Origin: Lyngbya sp. HA4199-MV5
Lineage (GTDB): Bacteria; Cyanobacteriota; Cyanobacteriia; Leptolyngbyales; Leptolyngbyaceae
Assembly (NCBI GenBank): GCA_019359375.1
Contig: JAHHHL010000031.1
Location: 16,133 to 80,132 of the forward strand
Direction: 5' to 3'
Length of the DNA stretch: 64,000 nucleotides
The position numbers and the translations under genes are program-made. This document shows, in pieces, positions 9,801 to 18,069 of the stretch. A model generated the notes under the pieces. It did no database searches and was not told the DNA's origin. It saw only the letters and a list, made by a program, of their open reading frames with translations. Positions within the stretch are counted from its first letter, which is position 1, and every line of letters starts with the position of its first letter.

Positions 9801-10120
9801 GACGACTACGTTCTTCAGCGCTAGGCTCTGCGGCAATGGAAACTGAGTTCTGGCATGAGTTGTGTTGGGATCAAATTGTGGTGATCGTCCAGGTACTCGG
9901 ACGTTTAACGCGCGGTAATGTCCCTATTCGTGCATTTTTCTGTGACAGTGCTTTCCATCCTAAAGATGCCCGTCGCAGCCTGATTCAAGGGTGGACTGAT
10001 ATATTGGCAGACTACCTTGCTCCTGGCAGCACCAAACCTTTGGTCGAACAGCAGCTCGCACAGTTACTTTATTGGGCAGTCTACGATCGCCTGTTGGATC
10101 TTCAAAAACGGCTTACATAA
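6872..10120 (+). CDS. pPIWI-RE island protein 2: DinG/XPD-like Fe-S helicase
   Basis: A superfamily 2 DNA helicase of 1082 aa. After a ~240-residue helical N-terminus come Walker A GPTGAGKST at 259-267, four cysteines (C357, C374, C395, C401) between motifs I and II exactly where DinG/XPD proteins bind a 4Fe-4S cluster, a DEVD box at 453-456, motif V-like GSIQRGYN near 907, and motif VI QVLGRLTR at 1007-1014. This is the helicase of the pPIWI-RE island and would be expected to unwind DNA or R-loops for the PIWI protein. It is coupled to the upstream REase-like gene by a 4-bp overlap. The PIWI gene follows after 68 bp. All motor motifs look intact. Confidence 0.87.
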   Translation: MRNWQDWHKPLVEALYSLLEDGSLVRLEKRDCARLFEIEMLIMLHERINSPLSLKDTWALTTGYVTPEVAENDQLRQQVAIARNRVRYLRTKTTFNRHLNWYAELPATIRLYDVSLESSTYSRRAILHHVPQRIQAIEAALSTSAEHTPIKEQVAKADTEYAFSTDTGYETIRIPAELINAANTLASKTTLQQIPKRNQPRPSIIIQRSELHQAAIELNVKLPKRDWLRWVENFELRLVATELVPADSFTIDGLFHLLGPTGAGKSTLIYLILYLLCQKNSDFRVTVIANTVTDALNLASELEQAGIKAAPILGRDRQSHRYQYGMAHRDELDPGVLFNPQAPELANPALHWLTGTCILSGLVEEGITPGQEPCHNLVSIKTARNQRKPSSTYTCPLMPICPVHQANRDLLQAQVWIATPAAFLFTAMPLSLSGTRIRALEATYYFSDLLIIDEVDRVQVSIEERFAQATDLTGSQKSTLDTLEMVLTEQEYRTGKTRLNDKRHRELKVTVREASRLADWLLGLLFDYTHLRSWAEAPLYNTLVYDNLVETVRSLTPAEVDPTQLETALTQLRQSFESYCRHSTGELDAIVSNVKNTGELFFHQLRAWLNSELPFPLAHTPAAQTFLERLGFAVVLSALEYQVNNLLKQWSGSAPELQEGVNFSIHPPEEYVDLGIETPLGNILGYQFVDQTGEGSPRGILRYLNCHGLGRYLLLRFPYLYLSLCGDYGPHILLTSATSWSPGSPQFHVAVPPHAVLIPPSNIEAIAHSHFEFLRVPGLSGDGITVSGNFGQYRYDNLIKLVRYLSSSTGSSRSRLEQELDYWQAQGNRRGILLLTGSYSEARYVADYLQFSHKWKDLVDCIVSDRETEEDDWLLRRSLAEEFPERNKPILVTPLGSIQRGYNILDPQTQTAFLGTVFFLVRPYPQPTDFGRHIRGIHKWVTENLLLDANVLSTQLGNNAIDAITQLRSESHRQWRRRLRSSALGSAAMETEFWHELCWDQIVVIVQVLGRLTRGNVPIRAFFCDSAFHPKDARRSLIQGWTDILADYLAPGSTKPLVEQQLAQLLYWAVYDRLLDLQKRLT

Positions 10121-10188
10121 TTCCTTATCAGTAAAACGGAAAAATCGGCAACCACAATCAACCCCAGAGAAACAACTCAGGTGACATT

Positions 10189-12942
10189 ATGAACGCAGCC
10201 TCACCCACTGAAGAAATCCCATTACCCTTCGTAGATCGTCTCCAACCGCTGGGTTGGACGATCAACAAATCGTTTGACTATAGTCAGTTGGGGAAGCTCT
10301 ACACGCTCCAATTACCATCCGTATGGGTTGATCAACTGCGATCGCTCTCCGAGGTTGATCACACTCCTGCCGTTGTCAGTCTTTACTGCGCTCTTGGGGT
10401 TTGTGCCCCCAGTGTTGTTCACATCTTTCGTGGTTCCTTCTCCCCTAACCCAGCCAGGCGACCACCCTACTGGCTGGTGGCACTAGATGATGTGGTTCCC
10501 GTACCTGAACTCTGGCGCATCATTCAGGTGTGGCTGCGACAAAATTACGGTGATCAGATTGCTCGCACAGTCGCTACTCAAATGCAACCTGCTGTAGAGC
10601 AACTGGAATGGCGTGAGATTCGCTTGCAGGAAGAACCTGTTGAAATCCTCTCCGCTATTCTGCCTCACTTGATTGCTCGTTGGCTTGTTCGTAATGGGTT
10701 TCAGCTAGGGCTGACCGACAAATTAGGACATTCAGAATATTGGAACCTGGTTGTCGCCTCTTCCCCGATGGAAACAGAGGCAACGTTGGTTACCTGGCAT
10801 CCAAATGACTTCAGCCATTCTGAATCCAGTCAACGCGCCAAGTACTCCTACTATTTACGATTCACCTTCGCTCCTGCAAACGGTAAAACGCCCACACTAC
10901 TGTTATTCAAGGCAGGTAGACGACGCTATATGACGCGATCGCTGATTGACTCTGCTTCAGGTCCTTCGGCGACTCCTCGTGTTCTCCTTCCCAAAGGTCA
11001 AGATAGTAGTGTATTTTTGGCGGTTCGAGAACTCGAATGGCTTAGTTCGCCCACAGACCGAGAACGGGAAACTACCCTCGTGCGACTATCGCTTGCCCAC
11101 CACGAGTCGTTGCTATGGAAAGGGCGAGTTAATCAGATTCTCACTGCTTTGTCGTCACAGGTGCAAATTCCTGACCCTTGCGATTTCCTAAATTCTCCGA
11201 TTGCTCATGCTCCCCGTTTATTGATGCTGCATAGCTCTCGCTTCGGTTCCTACCTGGTGAAAACAGGCATTGAGGCAGCCGATCGGTATGAACTCTTTGA
11301 ACGCCTTTCTGTCGCGATGCCATCCGGTATGGTGCCTGCTCCCTCGATTGATAAAGTCAATACTCAATCAAAGAACAAAAAGCGGCTAAGGGGTGCTGAT
11401 CAAATTCCAGGAGATCGAGGCATCTACAGGATTCAGCTTGCCTCATCCACAAATTCAGAGCTAGTTACAGCGCTCCAGGAAATTTTAACTGCCTCCAAAG
11501 TGAAGGGGCACCTCAGCTTGCTTAGTGATCACGAGTGGGAGTTTATAAATCGTCTGGGTGAGCGAGTATCAATTCAAATTGATAAACAGCCACTTCCCCG
11601 CGAACACATTGCAGCCCTTGATCTACAAGGAACCTACTCCAAGGCAAATATTGCTGCTGCAACTCAAAGTCGTGCCACCCGTATTGAAGCTGATTTACGT
11701 CGTGCTGACATGGGAAGCATAACGTGCCAGGGTGCGATCGTCGAATTGTTAGACTATCGCAAATTAGCACGACGAATTCGTAGTACTGATCCCAAACCTA
11801 GTATTCGTTGGGGCTATGCCTACAACGGGCAGGTGCTTCAGTTCATCACGCCTACTGAACCCTTGATTGATGTTGAAGCATTTCGACCAACCGACCCAAA
11901 TAACGAAAAGCAAAATAAGACTTACAGGCGCAAACAAAAACAATTAGAGAGTCAGCAGAAAAAAGAACAAGGAAAATGCGTCAACAGTATTCTTGATTTG
12001 CTGCGACAGCTTAGCTTTCCGCTAGGTATTCCTTTCTACAACGGCTTCCATCACACCTTACTACCCAATCAACTCGACATCTTTGGAATATACGTTATTC
12101 GCGTGAATGCTCGTAACCACGCTGAGTCAAAAGTTGTTATTCCCGTCATTGCCCACGTCCCAGCAGCAACGTTTTGTAGTGAGGTCCGCGTCTTTCTACC
12201 TAGTGACAGCGGACCGCAGGAGATGAGCTACTACGACAGCATGAGTGCGATCGCGAGGCTAGAACGCCAACACTCGTTAGATTGGAATGATGATCAGATT
12301 CGCAATTTTGTAGACTGCGTGTTCCGAGATCTTGAGCTACAGCATCCGGCTCTAGTGTTATTCAACAATCAGAACATTCAGAAAGATTTGCCGCATCTTG
12401 TTGAAATGCCGGATGACCCCACAAATAATTCTTGGCATCAGGGGCTACGTTTACCTGTCCAAAATCCACAGTTGTTGAGGGTCGCACGACTGCGCTATTC
12501 GACCGATGGGTTGGTAGGGGATGTTTGTCCCACAGCCGGATTCAATCGTTTTTCGGGGCTGTATCACAATTCTCAGTTCAGCGATGCCTATTTTTCGATT
12601 GGGCGATCGCCTCGATCTGCAATGCGTCCGGCAGGTGCTAGAGTGCGCGATCGCATTACAAAACCAGGATGGAATCAATCGGCTTTAGAAATCAGCTGGT
12701 TGTGCTTGCAACCGGAGGATAAGCCAGAAGATTGGTCATTGGCAGTCCACCGCCTTCGAGAGTCCTCGCCATTCTTGAATTCTGAGATAGTCACCTCTCT
12801 ACCTCAACCCCTGCATCCCCTTGAAAAGCTCAAAGACTACGTATCTCGCCTTGATTTTGAACGGTTGGAGGATGATGGCGAAATGTTACTGGAGGTGGAA
12901 GAGGACGATCATCAGGAAGGTGTCCAGTTGAATTTGTTTTAG
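10189..12942 (+). CDS. pPIWI-RE protein: PIWI-type RNase H-fold protein
   Basis: Third gene of the island, 917 aa. The N-terminal two thirds include a predicted MID-like module, and the last ~330 residues an RNase H-fold PIWI domain. Visible landmarks: ALVLFNNQNIQ (around 722-732), LLRVARLRY with R764/R767, and ALEISWL with E834. The latter Arg and Glu are good candidates for the conserved R and E that name the family. Where an RNase H nuclease would be expected to have an acidic residue, the strand near 725 carries Asn-Asn, so this copy may bind rather than cut. The C-terminus is very acidic. The system is predicted to recognise guide-RNA/DNA hybrids or R-loops of invading plasmids and phages. 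ATG at 10189 gives the conserved N-terminus. Confidence 0.83.
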   Translation: MNAASPTEEIPLPFVDRLQPLGWTINKSFDYSQLGKLYTLQLPSVWVDQLRSLSEVDHTPAVVSLYCALGVCAPSVVHIFRGSFSPNPARRPPYWLVALDDVVPVPELWRIIQVWLRQNYGDQIARTVATQMQPAVEQLEWREIRLQEEPVEILSAILPHLIARWLVRNGFQLGLTDKLGHSEYWNLVVASSPMETEATLVTWHPNDFSHSESSQRAKYSYYLRFTFAPANGKTPTLLLFKAGRRRYMTRSLIDSASGPSATPRVLLPKGQDSSVFLAVRELEWLSSPTDRERETTLVRLSLAHHESLLWKGRVNQILTALSSQVQIPDPCDFLNSPIAHAPRLLMLHSSRFGSYLVKTGIEAADRYELFERLSVAMPSGMVPAPSIDKVNTQSKNKKRLRGADQIPGDRGIYRIQLASSTNSELVTALQEILTASKVKGHLSLLSDHEWEFINRLGERVSIQIDKQPLPREHIAALDLQGTYSKANIAAATQSRATRIEADLRRADMGSITCQGAIVELLDYRKLARRIRSTDPKPSIRWGYAYNGQVLQFITPTEPLIDVEAFRPTDPNNEKQNKTYRRKQKQLESQQKKEQGKCVNSILDLLRQLSFPLGIPFYNGFHHTLLPNQLDIFGIYVIRVNARNHAESKVVIPVIAHVPAATFCSEVRVFLPSDSGPQEMSYYDSMSAIARLERQHSLDWNDDQIRNFVDCVFRDLELQHPALVLFNNQNIQKDLPHLVEMPDDPTNNSWHQGLRLPVQNPQLLRVARLRYSTDGLVGDVCPTAGFNRFSGLYHNSQFSDAYFSIGRSPRSAMRPAGARVRDRITKPGWNQSALEISWLCLQPEDKPEDWSLAVHRLRESSPFLNSEIVTSLPQPLHPLEKLKDYVSRLDFERLEDDGEMLLEVEEDDHQEGVQLNLF

Positions 12943-13043
12943 ATAGCATCGCTGTTTAAGCTAATTACTCACCCTCTCCAAAAGATTGTATTAACGGATT
13001 GCCTCAACCAATAGGAACGGCCTTCATCCATGAACACAATACT

Positions 13044-15134
13044 ATGACACAAAGTAATACCGCACCGGGTTGTTGGCAATCTATCAAAACAAATTATCCA
13101 GAGGTTCATGCGGTCCTGCAACAAGTTGCCGAAGCTATCTACACACAAATAGAAGATGCTGTTCCTGCGGGTCAGGATCTTACAGTTCAAGTTGAGCAGG
13201 CAATTACTCTGGGGTTTTTAGAGAAACAAGTAGACAAGATTGCTTTTGTCGAGCCAGCTCTTCGAGCAGACTATTTAGTCCAATATGCCGTTAAGTTGTT
13301 GTTTTCGGCTTGGGATGACGTGAGCATTTTTTTAGATACTGTTGATCATCTTTACCGCTGTAGCGTTTTACTTAACTACGATCGCGCTCTTGGTGTTCGA
13401 TCACTATGCACCTTGGCTCATGAGCATGGCAGAGATTTAGTCAGTCGTATTACTGAAGTCGCGACGCTGAGAAGTAATGAAGGTATCACCCACGAGCAAT
13501 TCTGGCATCTATATGAGTTATTCTGCGCTGCACTGCCTAATCTTCAACCTGAACCGAGACATTTAGCCGATGCTCTAGAAGTAATCGCGAACGTCAATCC
13601 TGGTGCAGGAATGATTCAATATGAAATGCAAGGTCTATTGAAACAATCGCAAGCAACAGTTGAGGCTTTCTACCAAGAGTTTACAAGTCGCTCGAATCCG
13701 CTCTTTGTTGAATTTGTATTTACCACATTGCTGATTCTGAGTCAGTTTGATCTACAGACTGCTCATCAACGAGCATCATTGCTAACTGATTCTGATGATT
13801 TCATAGAAGTTAAATTGGGAATCGCCGTATTAGGACGGCTTAACTATGGTGGTGTCAAACAATCAGAATTATTGGTTGTAACACTGAGTTGTTTCAACAC
13901 ATTCCTGATGCAGCCGAATGTCGAAGTAGATTCTCTATTAACCAGAGCCTACGGCGATTTGTTAGATCAATCTGATGAAGCGATCGCTAAATTCGTTGAA
14001 CTGTCATCTCGCTCAGATTTGGCCATTCGTCAGGAAGCAGCTCAAGTTCTTTGCTGTCGAGCAGAACAATTTCATCAACAGAACTGGTATAAAGAAGCCT
14101 TACTTTCCCTTTTGCAAAAGCCACTTCCACATCCAGAACTGCTGAAGCAGATAGATTTTGCAGTCCGTCGATACGTTAGTACTGAACCTAATTTTGCAAT
14201 CCAAGTAATTGAAGCCCTAGCACTAAATTGGGACTACGGCAATAGTGTCGATAATACATTGCCTGATGTGACTCAATACACACTCGCAGAATTATTCAAC
14301 CATCGTTGTGATAATTTAGCTGCCGCACTAACTCAATGGTTTGCCTCAAAGATTCCCAGGTTACATCGTGCTGCATACGAAATTGAGCATTCTTTTACCT
14401 CACCTCCGTCCGCTAACCCTAATGAAAGTGGTGAAAGCAATCTGGAGCCACCGATTCTACTTAATAAAGCTGTTTTGGATTCTCTTGATGAACTTACTTT
14501 TCACCAAATGCTGTGCCACATTGCAGGATATGTTACAGGTGGAGTCTCTCTCACAGCTTTAATTCTGTCAGCCGTTCAGCGAGAGCCTCTTTCTCAAGCC
14601 ATCGCCAATCAAATCGTAATGCTTCTCAGCGATTATGTCCTTTATGATTACCCCAGCAAAGCCAGAGCCTATTTAAACCAGCGTCTCACAGCAGATAATC
14701 TTCTGGAAGTTGAAAGTCAAATTATTCAAACTGCATTAAACCGATTTGATCGCTATCTTCAGGCTCGTCAATCGTTGCCTCCTTTGAAAGAACTACAAGC
14801 ACCTCCCAATAGAATTTATGCCTACTACCAAGCGCAATGGAAACAGAACGCAGACATTGTAGAACAAGCGAAAGAGCGTTCAATCTTTCGGTCTATCTTT
14901 GGTGGACGGGAAATCCCAATCAAATATGGCAAAGCATCTGCTCACTTTGAAGATGCGACGCAAAGGATTTCTGAACCTATGCGGTTTGCGCCCATGTCCT
15001 ACGAATACGATGTTCCTCAAAGCGATGTGATTGATCCTGTTGGTCGTGCCTATCAACGTTGGCGGTGGAGGCTAGCAGGGTTTGAGCAAGGTACAAATAG
15101 TTCAGAGATAAATTCCGCAGAGCCAGAAGTATGA
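13044..15134 (+). CDS. Unrecognised all-helical protein, first gene of a two-gene unit
   Basis: 697 aa from the ATG at 13044 (a TTG 15 codons upstream is also possible; neither has a clear ribosome site). I do not recognise the family. The sequence is rich in Leu, Ala and Gln with regular helix-length segments through residues 20-600, which suggests a HEAT-like or TPR-like solenoid. The last ~80 residues are more polar, with PMSYEYDVPQSD near 655 and WRWRLAG near 680. No Walker, nuclease or zinc motif is visible. It begins 101 bp after the PIWI gene on the same strand, and its stop overlaps the start of the next gene (ATGA at 15131), so its product is probably made in step with a PD-(D/E)XK-like protein. 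A scaffold or sensor role is inference from this coupling only. Confidence 0.6.
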   Translation: MTQSNTAPGCWQSIKTNYPEVHAVLQQVAEAIYTQIEDAVPAGQDLTVQVEQAITLGFLEKQVDKIAFVEPALRADYLVQYAVKLLFSAWDDVSIFLDTVDHLYRCSVLLNYDRALGVRSLCTLAHEHGRDLVSRITEVATLRSNEGITHEQFWHLYELFCAALPNLQPEPRHLADALEVIANVNPGAGMIQYEMQGLLKQSQATVEAFYQEFTSRSNPLFVEFVFTTLLILSQFDLQTAHQRASLLTDSDDFIEVKLGIAVLGRLNYGGVKQSELLVVTLSCFNTFLMQPNVEVDSLLTRAYGDLLDQSDEAIAKFVELSSRSDLAIRQEAAQVLCCRAEQFHQQNWYKEALLSLLQKPLPHPELLKQIDFAVRRYVSTEPNFAIQVIEALALNWDYGNSVDNTLPDVTQYTLAELFNHRCDNLAAALTQWFASKIPRLHRAAYEIEHSFTSPPSANPNESGESNLEPPILLNKAVLDSLDELTFHQMLCHIAGYVTGGVSLTALILSAVQREPLSQAIANQIVMLLSDYVLYDYPSKARAYLNQRLTADNLLEVESQIIQTALNRFDRYLQARQSLPPLKELQAPPNRIYAYYQAQWKQNADIVEQAKERSIFRSIFGGREIPIKYGKASAHFEDATQRISEPMRFAPMSYEYDVPQSDVIDPVGRAYQRWRWRLAGFEQGTNSSEINSAEPEV

Positions 15135-16840
15135 AATTAGTCATTCGTGAGTATCTGAGCATGTTGAAGGAAGCGGGCGAACTCGATTCGCTACTCTTTG
15201 ATCTACTCATGAATATGAAAATCATTCCCCTAAATCGTGCCGAAAGCGGAGGAAGGCAAGATGGTGTGGACATCCCTGCTATTGGAAACGACCCAGAGGA
15301 TGGAAGGCGGAAGCTCTTTCTATTTACAGCAAAGTGTGGAGATATCACACGGCAGGAATGGGATGCGGCTCCAAATGGAATCAGAGCATCTTTAAATGAA
15401 ATTTTAGAAGGCTACTTGCGGACTCGCGTTCGACCGGGACATGCAAAACTACCGAAGAAAATTGTTCTGGTGACAGGTGGAGCTTTGAAGCAAAATGTTG
15501 CTCAGAACTGGACTAACTACGTTCATGAACACACACAGATTCATTCTAAATATGGGGAAATTGAGTTTGAATTTTGGGGTGGAGAAGAGCTTGCACCTAA
15601 AATTGAAGACTATTTGCTCGATGAATACCTGTTCCCCGAATCTTCCCGCAAGAATTTGCGAAAGACGATCGCTTTAGTTGACCAAAATGAAGATCAGCCG
15701 AAGTATTTTTATCAGCTAATTGACGAAACTCTACTTAGTGGTAATTTGCCAACTGATAAGAAGCCAGGTTCAGTGCAAAAGCGTCGGAAAGCTCTACGCC
15801 TTCTGCATCTCAGTTTGAGCATAATATTTCACTGGGGCGAGGAAGCCAATAACCTACGTCCTGCCTTTTTGAGTGCTGAATACATGGTGCTTCGTGCTTG
15901 GGATTGGCTACGGCGTAATAATTTGTTTGAGTGTAAGAAAACGATGGCAGGGTTTATCCAGCTATTCTTTACATATCTCACAGTTGGAGATCATTACGCT
16001 GGTAAACTCCAACCCTATTGCTACGTTCAGGATGGGTTGTTTGGTTACAACATGGCAGATGAGGTGGAATATCCACTACGAACTTTCGAGACCATTGGGA
16101 CTTTAGCAAGTATTGGGTTATCTTACTGGTACATCGCTCAAATCTTGGAAGGTGAAACACAGCAACGCTATTTTGACCAAGCTTCTGCGATCGCTCGAAT
16201 GCTAGAGAATTTAATCAAAAGCAATCCATCTGCATGGACACCACTTTACGATAGCCACGCAATTGATATTGCACTTGGCTTGCTTGCTTTAACCGCAGCA
16301 AACGACCAGGAGACAGCAATAGAGTGGGTTCACGGAATCTCAAGCCGGATCTTCTATGCTTACGATAGTTTAGGCAGGCATTTCCCAATTGCTTCAGACA
16401 GCCATGAAGAATTAATTGCACTGGAATTCGGAAAAGCCCCTCCCAAAGAGGCATTGACCAAACTTTCAACACTTTTGCCCCTACTAGCGGATTGGTTTGC
16501 CATTTTGAAGCTTGATGAACAGTACCCGGATTTTTACGAATCTGTCGTTCATATCTTTTCTCATACCAATCTTCAAATCTGGTTCCCAGACAATGAAACT
16601 GAAAATTATCTTTATTGCCAAAATGCTGGTTACGTGAGTGGGCTAACAGTTGACTCTATTCAGCTACCACCAACTCTCGATGAACTTAAAACATTCATCA
16701 TCAATCTACGTGAGCAAAAACAAGAATTTAGAAGCTTCAGTTGTTTTTCTAAGGGGTATCCTGCATTAGGGCTAGTTGCAAGTCGCCATTTTCGTACCCC
16801 TGTTATTCCTGCTTACTGGCAATACGATGTTAAGGAATAG
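15131..16840 (+). CDS. PD-(D/E)XK/Mrr-like N-terminus with long helical C-terminus, unknown family
   Basis: 569 aa, coupled to the preceding gene by a 4-bp overlap. Residues 1-150 resemble an Mrr-type nuclease fold: GGRQDGVDIP puts an acidic pair at D44/D47, and the following strand KLFLFTAKCGDI ends in T66-A-K68 at the place of the usual (D/E/Q)-x-K. Then come KKIVLVTGGALKQNVAQ and FEFWGGEELAPKIEDYL, which match the layout of restriction-endonuclease-like domains that act on DNA (strand, helix, then a W/GG-E-L segment). Residues 200-560 are helical with no motif that I know. The acidic residue of the xxK motif is Thr here, so catalysis is uncertain. Together with its partner it looks like a two-component effector/sensor pair placed in a defence island. 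Confidence 0.6.
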   Translation: MKLVIREYLSMLKEAGELDSLLFDLLMNMKIIPLNRAESGGRQDGVDIPAIGNDPEDGRRKLFLFTAKCGDITRQEWDAAPNGIRASLNEILEGYLRTRVRPGHAKLPKKIVLVTGGALKQNVAQNWTNYVHEHTQIHSKYGEIEFEFWGGEELAPKIEDYLLDEYLFPESSRKNLRKTIALVDQNEDQPKYFYQLIDETLLSGNLPTDKKPGSVQKRRKALRLLHLSLSIIFHWGEEANNLRPAFLSAEYMVLRAWDWLRRNNLFECKKTMAGFIQLFFTYLTVGDHYAGKLQPYCYVQDGLFGYNMADEVEYPLRTFETIGTLASIGLSYWYIAQILEGETQQRYFDQASAIARMLENLIKSNPSAWTPLYDSHAIDIALGLLALTAANDQETAIEWVHGISSRIFYAYDSLGRHFPIASDSHEELIALEFGKAPPKEALTKLSTLLPLLADWFAILKLDEQYPDFYESVVHIFSHTNLQIWFPDNETENYLYCQNAGYVSGLTVDSIQLPPTLDELKTFIINLREQKQEFRSFSCFSKGYPALGLVASRHFRTPVIPAYWQYDVKE

Positions 16841-16889
16841 ATTTGTGCTGCGACCCTACTCCAGTCGCCTTAAACTTTTTGCTTCCTGG

Positions 16890-17957
16890 TTAGTCTGAGA
16901 AGGTGTCTTGATCCAACTCCTCAACTACAGCCGCCGCTGCCTCGATCTCATGCTGTAAGTCTTCAATGGAGGGAAGTTTCTCCTTAAATTCATTAGGTAG
17001 TGCAGCGGTGGTGCGGTAGGTAGAGACGCTGATCGGCTGACTCATGCCACGGAGGGCATACTCTACAACGGATTTCTTCTTAGAACGACAAAGAATGATC
17101 CCGATCGTCGGGTTATCGTGCTGACGGCGCAGTTTCTCATCAATCACATTGACGTAGAAATTGATTTGCCCTGAATACTCAGGCTTAAAGTCTGTCGTCT
17201 TCAACTCGATCACGACGAAGCAACTGAGTCCAAGGTGGTAAAAGAGAAGATCAACGAAAAACTCATCCCCTTCGACCTCCAATCGGTATTGACTGCCTAC
17301 AAAAGCAAACCCAACTCCCAGTTCAAGCAAAAATTTCTGCATTCGCCCAACCAGGGCACGCTCTAAGTCACGTTCCAAGGCCTTCTCGTGTAGCCCTAGA
17401 AATTCAAGGTTATACTCCGATTTCAGAAGGCTTTGAGCAAGATCAGATTGAGGTGCTGGGAGTACTTCTTGAAAATTAGTTAATGCACCACCTTGGCGAT
17501 CGTACAGAGCCGTGTCAATCTGATGAATTAAAACATTACGACTCCAGCTATTCTCAATTGTCTTCTGCATATACCAGAGGCGTTGCTCCGGGTCTTTCAC
17601 CTTATCCAGGATTACGCAGTTATGCTTCCAGGGAATTTTTGCACCAAGTTGGTGCAAAATTACTTCGTCAGGATAAGCCTCCGCAAACGATCGCATATAG
17701 TTGAGATTTCGAGGAGAGAAGCCGGTCATTTCAGGAAACTCTATTTTGAGGTCACGGGCTAACCGATCAATTACCTTTGCTCCCCAGCCTTCCTCCTTCT
17801 GGCGTTGGAGAATTTCCCGCCCAATTTGCCAGTAGAGTAGCACTAACTCCTGATTGACTGCTAGCGCTGCTTTAATTTGGCTGGAGCGGATCCTCTCCTT
17901 TAAATGGCGAAAGAAATCATCGTAATTATCAGGAAACAGGGAAGATTGCTTGGGCAT
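16890..17957 (-). CDS. DUF1016 (YhcG-type) PD-(D/E)XK nuclease
   Basis: 355 aa from the ATG at 17957 (an ATG 11 codons upstream is less likely, as it abuts an operator). Residues 10-170 form the DUF1016 N-terminal domain (LLYWQIGREI, GWGAKVIDRLARDL, FSPRNLNYMRSFAEAYP). Residues 200-330 are the PD-(D/E)XK nuclease domain with D236 (FFVDLLFYH), E251-L-K253 and Q264 (SGQINFYV), all intact. Members are common in defence islands and beside restriction-modification genes; their substrate is not settled. It is transcribed convergently with the two-gene unit and divergently from parA, and shares the intergenic operators with parA. Confidence 0.9.
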   Translation of the reverse strand: MPKQSSLFPDNYDDFFRHLKERIRSSQIKAALAVNQELVLLYWQIGREILQRQKEEGWGAKVIDRLARDLKIEFPEMTGFSPRNLNYMRSFAEAYPDEVILHQLGAKIPWKHNCVILDKVKDPEQRLWYMQKTIENSWSRNVLIHQIDTALYDRQGGALTNFQEVLPAPQSDLAQSLLKSEYNLEFLGLHEKALERDLERALVGRMQKFLLELGVGFAFVGSQYRLEVEGDEFFVDLLFYHLGLSCFVVIELKTTDFKPEYSGQINFYVNVIDEKLRRQHDNPTIGIILCRSKKKSVVEYALRGMSQPISVSTYRTTAALPNEFKEKLPSIEDLQHEIEAAAAVVEELDQDTFSD

Positions 17958-17991
17958 GACGGGAATAGAGATCCAGATTTTGCAAATCATC

Positions 17992-18013
17992 TGTCGTATT
18001 TTGAAATACCACA
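17992..18013. promoter_or_regulatory. Operator copy 1 (near-palindrome) between DUF1016 gene and parA
   Basis: TGTCGTATTT-TG-AAATACCACA: 10-bp arms around 2 bp with a single mismatch. The right half recurs in the second copy at 18033-18054. Likely bound by ParA, ParB or another plasmid regulator. Confidence 0.55.
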
Positions 18014-18032
18014 GTACAATTAGGCAAGTTAA

Positions 18033-18054
18033 ACGTCGTAGATGAAATACGACA
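18033..18054. promoter_or_regulatory. Operator copy 2 upstream of parA
   Basis: Shares TGAAATAC(C/G)ACA with the copy at 17992-18013 and has its own TCGTA...TACGA dyad. It ends 16 bp before the parA start, fitting an autoregulatory site. The two copies start 41 bp apart, close to four helical turns, so both face the same side of the DNA. Confidence 0.55.
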
Positions 18055-18069
18055 TAAAAGTATCGACAT

